Below the pieces are notes generated by a model, which saw only the letters and a program-made list of their open reading frames with translations, did not search any database and was not told the DNA's origin. 64,000 bases of DNA from the NCBI GenBank assembly GCA_028686075.1, contig JAQUCT010000002.1, forward strand, positions 67,432 through 131,431. Direction: 5' to 3'. The DNA is from Bacillota bacterium (GTDB lineage Bacteria; Bacillota; Clostridia; Ch29). This document shows, piece by piece, positions 58,744 to 64,000 of the stretch (its first letter is position 1; every line of letters starts with the position of its first letter). The translations under genes and the position numbers were made by a program.

Positions 58744-58920
58744 CTATTCAACCTTGAGGGCTTCCTTGCCCTTGTAATAGCCGCAGGACTTGCATATCCT
58801 GTGGGGCATCATAAGTTCATGACACTGCGGGCACTCGGCAAGGGCGGGCCTTTTAAGCTTCCACTGAGCCAGCCTTTTATTCCTTCTCGACTTGGATATC
58901 TTCCTGTTTGGTACCGCCAT
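58744..58920 (-). CDS. rpmF: 50S ribosomal protein L32
   Basis: Minus-strand MAVPNRKISKSRRNKRLAQWKLKRPALAECPQCHELMMPHRICKSCGYYKGKEALKVE; too short for ORF track. Confidence 0.96.
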   Translation of the reverse strand: MAVPNRKISKSRRNKRLAQWKLKRPALAECPQCHELMMPHRICKSCGYYKGKEALKVE

Positions 58921-58941
58921 AATAACACCTCCTTGCGCCTG

Positions 58942-59433
58942 CTACTCTTCCAACAATTCTTTAAGCCGCTGCATCCTCGGGTCGATCTCCTCGTTGCTGC
59001 AGTCGCACTCCCCTTCATTCCTGTCGGCACCGCATAGAGGACAAAGGCCCTTGCATTCCTCTCTACACAGTACCTTTACAGGGAGTTCCAGCAGGATGCT
59101 CTCTCTGACCGGGATATTGAGGTCTATTCTATCTCCCCTGGCGGACAGTACATCCTCCCCATCCCCGGTCTCACTGTATTTTTGTTTAAAAGCGGTACGG
59201 AGTGGATACCTTACGGTGCGTAGGCACCTTGAGCATTCAAGTATAACCTCCGTTTGTACTTCTCCGGTAACAAGAAACGAAACGCCGTCCCATTCCACAC
59301 TACCTGTAATCTTTACGGGGCCGCTAAAGTCCACCCTTTCCCCTCCGAGGTCGATTTCTTTTATGTCTTCGGTAAGACCAAAGGGCACACGGCCACTAAC
59401 ATCACTTTTAAGCCTGTTAACGTATACTATCAT
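58942..59433 (-). CDS. DUF177 (YceD-like) protein
   Basis: Adjacent to rpmF; ECSRCLRTVRYPLRTAFKQKYSE; CREECKGLCPLCGADRNEGECDC. Confidence 0.92.
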   Translation of the reverse strand: MIVYVNRLKSDVSGRVPFGLTEDIKEIDLGGERVDFSGPVKITGSVEWDGVSFLVTGEVQTEVILECSRCLRTVRYPLRTAFKQKYSETGDGEDVLSARGDRIDLNIPVRESILLELPVKVLCREECKGLCPLCGADRNEGECDCSNEEIDPRMQRLKELLEE

Positions 59434-59500
59434 TACCAGCACACTCCATAGTCAACAAAGTTTATTATACAAAGCGGCCGTATGTTTGTCAAGATTGCCG

Positions 59501-60694
59501 CTATCCTATTATTCCCATAGTATCTCTGGCTATCATGAGTTCCTCATTGGTGGGAATAACCACCGCCTTAACCTTGCAGTCGGGCTTACTTATAACAGCC
59601 TCTTTGCCCCTTACATTATTGGCCTCGGGATCCAGTTCCAGACCGAGGTATCCCAAACCGCTGCATATCTTTTCCCTCATGGAAATTGAGTTTTCACCAA
59701 GGCCCGCTGTGAATACTATGACATCCACACCGTTCATAACCGCCGAGTAGGACCCAATGAATTTCTTAACCTTATATGCAAATACATCTATGGCCAGAGC
59801 AGCCCTTTTATCGCCCTTTCCGGCAGCCTGCTCCAAATCCCTGAAATCACTGCTTACGCCGGATATGCCCTTAACGCCGGAGCGTTTATTGAGTACGTTG
59901 TTGACCTCGTCTATGGTCATCTGCTCCTTCTCCATCAAAAAGGCTATTATTGCCGGGTCTATACTGCCACAGCGGGTTCCCATGGCAAGCCCCTCCAGCG
60001 GTGTAAATCCCATACTGGTTTCTACCGACACTCCGCCGTCTACCGCCGTTATACTGGCACCGTTACCTAAGTGACAGGTTATTATCTTAAGACTTTCCAA
60101 TGGCTTACCCAATACTTGTGCAGCCCTTTCAGACACGTATTTGTGCGAGGTACCGTGGAAACCGTATTTCCTCACACCGTACTTATCATAGTATTCGTAC
60201 GGAATCGGATAAATATATGCATAATCCGGTATGGTATGATGGAAAGCCGTATCAAAAGTACCCGCCATCGGTATCCCAGGCATAAGCTGTCGACAGGCTT
60301 CTACACCCATTATGTTCGGCGGATTATGTAGCGGTGCAAGGTCCGCGCACTCCCTCAGCGTATCCATTACTTCCTCAGTAATCTTCACAGAACCCGAGAA
60401 CTTCTCGCCGCCGTGTACTACCCTGTGCCCTACGGCCGAGATCTCGCTTGTATCCTTTATTACTCCGTCTTTTTCATCTATCAGGACATCGGTTATTACT
60501 TTAAGTGCGGCTTTATGGTCGGGCATTACCTTTTCTATTACAACTTCGTCTTTCCCGGAGGCCTGGTGCTTCAGCCTAGACCCTTCGATACCTATTCTCT
60601 CCACCAGCCCGCGGGCCATTACACTTTCATCTTCCATGTTCAGCAGTTGATACTTTACAGAAGAACTGCCGCAGTTTACTACCAAGACCTTCAT
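59501..60694 (-). CDS. ackA: Acetate kinase
   Basis: [39 protein letters not shown]. Confidence 0.98.
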   Translation of the reverse strand: MKVLVVNCGSSSVKYQLLNMEDESVMARGLVERIGIEGSRLKHQASGKDEVVIEKVMPDHKAALKVITDVLIDEKDGVIKDTSEISAVGHRVVHGGEKFSGSVKITEEVMDTLRECADLAPLHNPPNIMGVEACRQLMPGIPMAGTFDTAFHHTIPDYAYIYPIPYEYYDKYGVRKYGFHGTSHKYVSERAAQVLGKPLESLKIITCHLGNGASITAVDGGVSVETSMGFTPLEGLAMGTRCGSIDPAIIAFLMEKEQMTIDEVNNVLNKRSGVKGISGVSSDFRDLEQAAGKGDKRAALAIDVFAYKVKKFIGSYSAVMNGVDVIVFTAGLGENSISMREKICSGLGYLGLELDPEANNVRGKEAVISKPDCKVKAVVIPTNEELMIARDTMGIIG

Positions 60695-60855
60695 TTTTTC
60701 TCCTCCCTATTAGTTCAATGGTTAATACTATATAAATTTCTTCATATTTCATAAATATCCTGCCAAAAAGCCCAAAAAAATATGTATAATGGTATTAGTG
60801 AATAGTAGAATATCCTGCCGGTTGCTATAGGGTGGCGTAAGGGAGATGAATAAAT

Positions 60856-62118
60856 ATGAAAGTGCTGGGAATAGTTGCCGAATACAATCCTTTCCACAAC
60901 GGGCACTTATATCACCTTGAAGAATCCGTCAGAATAACCGGCGCGACCCATACAGTGGCCGTTATGAGCGGAAGCTTTGTTCAAAGGGGCGAACCCTCGG
61001 TAGTTAACAAATGGGCCAGAGCCGAGATGGCGGTAAGGGCCGGAGTGGACCTTGTGCTGGAGCTGCCGGCGGTTTACGCCTGCCACAGTGCCGAGGGCTT
61101 TGCACAGGGTGCCCTGAATATACTAGACGGTATTGGAGTAGTGGACTTTCTCTGTTTCGGCAGCGAATCCGGAGACCTCCAAGGCCTTGGACAGATTGCC
61201 GGTATACTGGCCGAAGAGCCGGAGGGTTACAGAGCACTGCTTAGGGACTTCCTTGCCCGGGGTCAAAGTTTCCCCTCCGCCAGGGCGTCGGCTCTGGAGA
61301 GGTTTTTGGGTTCTCCCTCGACCAGCCTGCGCCATACCCTCTATTCACCCAATAACATACTGGCAATAGAGTACCTTAAAGCCTTAGAACGGCTTAAAAG
61401 CGATATTGTACCCTATACCATCAGGCGGTATGCCTCCGGTTATCATTCCCGGTCCTTTTGTTCGGGAATAGCCAGCGCAACAGCAGTACGGAACGATCTA
61501 ATAAAAAGAAACGCGGTGACCGGAAGAATCGCAAAGGTGCTTCCTATCACCAGCTTTGGAATACTGGAAAGGGAACTGTCCCTGGGCAGAGGCCCTATAA
61601 GCCATGATAGGTTCAGCCTTCCTGTCATTACACTTATAAGAAGGCAGGAGCGTGAGGCCCTTGCACAATACCCCGAGGTGGCGGAAGGGCTTGAAAACAG
61701 GATCCAAAGCGTAGCAGGAAAGGAAGTAACAATTACCGGTATGCTGGACCGGATTAAAACAAAACGATACACCCACACCCGCCTTAGAAGAATTCTGACC
61801 TATATACTGCTTGACATAAAAAAAGAGTTTACCAAATGCCTTAAAGAGCAAAACAGCCCTTGCTACGCAAGGGTTCTAGCACTAAACATAAAGGGAGCCG
61901 AGGTGCTGAAGGAAGCCGGCTCCAAATCAAGAATACCCATAATAACTAAAACAGCCCGCCACGGTTTCCCCGGGGATTCTGCATTGTTTGAGATTTTGCA
62001 AATCGAAGCCCGGGCCACAGACCTGTATGTAACGGTGTATACTAACGGCAAGTATTCCTTCGCCGGCCAAGACTTTGTAACCAGCCCTTTTTTTCTGCGG
62101 GAACCAATCCGGCTCTGA
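60856..62118 (+). CDS. tmcAL: tRNA(Met) cytidine acetate ligase-like (YlbM/TmcAL)
   Basis: KVLGIVAEYNPFHNGHLYHLEESVRITGATHTVAVMSGSFVQRGEPSVVNKW. Confidence 0.94.
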   Translation: MKVLGIVAEYNPFHNGHLYHLEESVRITGATHTVAVMSGSFVQRGEPSVVNKWARAEMAVRAGVDLVLELPAVYACHSAEGFAQGALNILDGIGVVDFLCFGSESGDLQGLGQIAGILAEEPEGYRALLRDFLARGQSFPSARASALERFLGSPSTSLRHTLYSPNNILAIEYLKALERLKSDIVPYTIRRYASGYHSRSFCSGIASATAVRNDLIKRNAVTGRIAKVLPITSFGILERELSLGRGPISHDRFSLPVITLIRRQEREALAQYPEVAEGLENRIQSVAGKEVTITGMLDRIKTKRYTHTRLRRILTYILLDIKKEFTKCLKEQNSPCYARVLALNIKGAEVLKEAGSKSRIPIITKTARHGFPGDSALFEILQIEARATDLYVTVYTNGKYSFAGQDFVTSPFFLREPIRL

Positions 62119-62866
62119 GCTGTTCCATCACTTCCAGGGCCGCCTTCCTGCCGGAGTGGATGCACTCCTCCACCTGGTTGAAGGTTACCGGGTTAATATC
62201 CTTTAGATAGGGACTTATAATAAGGTCAGCGTCTATTCCCTTAAGCATCAATATTTCGTTCTGTAGAATATCAATACTCTGAATTATTATATCGTAAATG
62301 TTTCCCATCTTCTTGTCCTCTATCCAGGAACCTAAGTTTACACCCACGGTATATTCTGCTCCCATGTTCTTAACCAAGTTAACGGGTACCGGGTCTACCA
62401 ACCCACCATCGGCAAGGATGCGCCCGTCCAGTTCAAGGGGTGCTATTATTCCCGGAATGGCAACGCTAGCCCTAACTGCCTTATAGACGGGGCCCGAATC
62501 AAAAATCACCCTTTCGCCGGTACACAGGTCGGTGGCCACCACCGTCAGCGGCTTTTTTAGCTGGTCGAACCTTTTACCGCCGGTATATCTTTTTATTAGC
62601 TGCTCCAGCTTGCGACCCTGTACAAGGCCTTTTTTGGGTACCGAGATATCTATCCAGTCCCAGGGCTCCAAATCCATCGCCAGGTCAATAATCTCCACAA
62701 CCGACATACCGCTGCAATAAAGTGCCCCGAGCAGCGCTCCTATGCTGCACCCGGATATATAATCGACATCAATACCCCTTTCCTCCAGGGCCTGCAGTAC
62801 CCCCAAATGGGCAAACCCGCGGGCGGCTCCTGACCCTAGTGCCAGCCCCAGTTTTTTACGTGCCAT
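62042..62866 (-). CDS. Patatin-like phospholipase (YlbK/RssA-like)
   Basis: LGLALGSGAARGFAHLGVLQALEERGIDVDYISGCSIGALLGALY (GXSXG); ILADGGLVDPVP; start after GGGAGG. Confidence 0.93.
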   Translation of the reverse strand: MARKKLGLALGSGAARGFAHLGVLQALEERGIDVDYISGCSIGALLGALYCSGMSVVEIIDLAMDLEPWDWIDISVPKKGLVQGRKLEQLIKRYTGGKRFDQLKKPLTVVATDLCTGERVIFDSGPVYKAVRASVAIPGIIAPLELDGRILADGGLVDPVPVNLVKNMGAEYTVGVNLGSWIEDKKMGNIYDIIIQSIDILQNEILMLKGIDADLIISPYLKDINPVTFNQVEECIHSGRKAALEVMEQLRAGLVPAEKKGWLQSLGRRRNTCR

Positions 62867-62951
62867 AAGATTACCTCCCATGTTATTCATATTAAAGAGG
62901 AGTGATAAATATATTGAAATAGCAGCTAAAAAATAATAAGGAGCATATTCT

Positions 62952-64000
62952 ATGTCTAATATACGTTTACTCCATGTTGTCCTTATATCCCTTTTTATTG
63001 TTATTACCTATTATTATATAAAGTTAAACGGTGTGACCCTTATAAAAATAAAAAAAAATGAACTATTCGTCTATATATCCGCGCTAACCGTATCCCTGTT
63101 TGTATTGAGCCTTGTTTACTATCCGGAGGAGTGCTACCGGGCAGCCGTTGACGGGGTGAATACATGGATCAATGTAGTGCTTCCCGCACTGCTTCCCTTT
63201 TTTATAGGTGCCGAACTCCTTATTGGCCTTGGTGTCATTGATTTCATCGGCACGATGCTGGAACCGGTCATGCGCCCGCTGTTTAAAACTCCGGGCCATT
63301 CAGCCTTTGTATACGTAATGAGCATAGCTTCTGGCTATCCCGTTGGGGTGAAGCTTACGTGCAGCCTGCGGGAAAAAGGAATGTGTACCCGGGCCGAAGG
63401 CCAGCGTATGCTTACATTTTGCAGCACCTCCGGGCCACTTTTTATGATTGGCGCAGTTGCAATAGGAATGTTCGGCAGCCGGCTGGCAGGAACCATTATC
63501 GCGGTTTCCCATTACCTGTCCGCCATTATACTCGGAATTATCACCGGTTTACTCTTTGAAAGCGGACGCAAAAAAAATGTCCGTTCTCCGGGCACCTTGA
63601 GTATCAGAGGCGCGGTAAACTCAATGCTCAAAAAAAGAAGGCAGGACGGCAGGCCCTTCGGTGTATTATGGGGGGATGCGGTCAGAGAAAGCATAAACAC
63701 TCTTCTTATAGTGGGCGGTTTCATTATTATGTTTTCGGTGGTCATCCAACTGTTTTCTATAACGGGGGTTCTGCAATTCCTTGCAGGACCCGTCGAAAAA
63801 CTGCTGAGCAAAACTTCCCTACCCCAAACCCTTGTACGGCCTGTTTTAAGCGGTATGCTGGAAATAACCATAGGCAGCCGGCTTATCTCCAAGGTGGAAG
63901 CCCTTCCCTTTATTTATGTAGTCTCCGCAGCTAGCCTTATAATAGGATGGAGTGGATTTTCCATACACGCGCAGGCGGTAAGCTTTATAAGCAGGACCGA
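62952..64000 (+). CDS. ylbJ: Sporulation integral membrane protein YlbJ (3' truncated by window end)
   Basis: Translation from ATG 62952: MSNIRLLHVVLISLF...WINVVLPALLPFFIGAELLIGLGVIDFIGTMLEPVMRPLFKTPGHSAFVYVMSIASGYPVG. Confidence 0.92.
   Translation, partial: MSNIRLLHVVLISLFIVITYYYIKLNGVTLIKIKKNELFVYISALTVSLFVLSLVYYPEECYRAAVDGVNTWINVVLPALLPFFIGAELLIGLGVIDFIGTMLEPVMRPLFKTPGHSAFVYVMSIASGYPVGVKLTCSLREKGMCTRAEGQRMLTFCSTSGPLFMIGAVAIGMFGSRLAGTIIAVSHYLSAIILGIITGLLFESGRKKNVRSPGTLSIRGAVNSMLKKRRQDGRPFGVLWGDAVRESINTLLIVGGFIIMFSVVIQLFSITGVLQFLAGPVEKLLSKTSLPQTLVRPVLSGMLEITIGSRLISKVEALPFIYVVSAASLIIGWSGFSIHAQAVSFISRT

Noticed and set aside
1-64000. CRISPR arrays, tRNA/rRNA genes, intact transposases, prophage genes, toxin-antitoxin or classical defence systems
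   Set aside because: No regularly spaced repeats, tRNA-like cloverleafs or recognisable proteins of these classes were found by reading both strands; short elements cannot be fully excluded without tools.

Overview
This 64 kb window looks like the chromosome of a flagellated, probably spore-forming Clostridia-class Firmicute. Most of it is conserved backbone on the minus strand. Segment (1), about 1-22.2 kb, is a fla/che-type operon (flgB, flgC, fliE, fliF, fliG, fliH, fliI, fliJ, motE-like, fliK, flgD, TIGR02530-like, flgE, flbD, motA, motB, fliL, fliM, fliY, cheY, fliO, fliP, fliQ, fliR, flhB, flhA, flhF, flhG). It is headed by a leader at about 22.36-22.52 kb that I read as a cyclic-di-GMP-I (GEMM-I) riboswitch followed by an intrinsic terminator. 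Segment (2), 22.6-50.9 kb, holds hslUV, topA, dprA, comM-like, yraN, an FlhB-C-like/FliK-like pair, rnhB, rbgA, lepB, rplS, trmD, rimM, khpA, rpsP, ffh, ylxM, ftsY, smc, an Elp3-like radical SAM gene, rnc, and the fab/plsX/fapR cluster with a textbook FapR operator. Segment (3), 51.0-58.7 kb, is an accessory module between fapR and rpmF: a divergent sigma54 activator, a perfect -24/-12 promoter, a KamA-family radical SAM aminomutase, and a TAXI-type TRAP transporter (SBP, DUF1850, fused permease). The aminomutase active-site residues (Lys/Asn in place of the two lysine-binding Asp) point to glutamate 2,3-aminomutase rather than lysine 2,3-aminomutase. This module is the best candidate for an undescribed system: sigma54-controlled glutamate/beta-glutamate uptake and isomerisation. 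Segment (4), 58.7-64 kb, is rpmF, DUF177, ackA, ylbM/tmcAL, a patatin-like gene and ylbJ. A short IS200/IS605-like end relic appears to sit between fliF and fliG. No tRNA, rRNA, CRISPR array or intact transposase was found. All calls come from reading the sequence; no database search was run.
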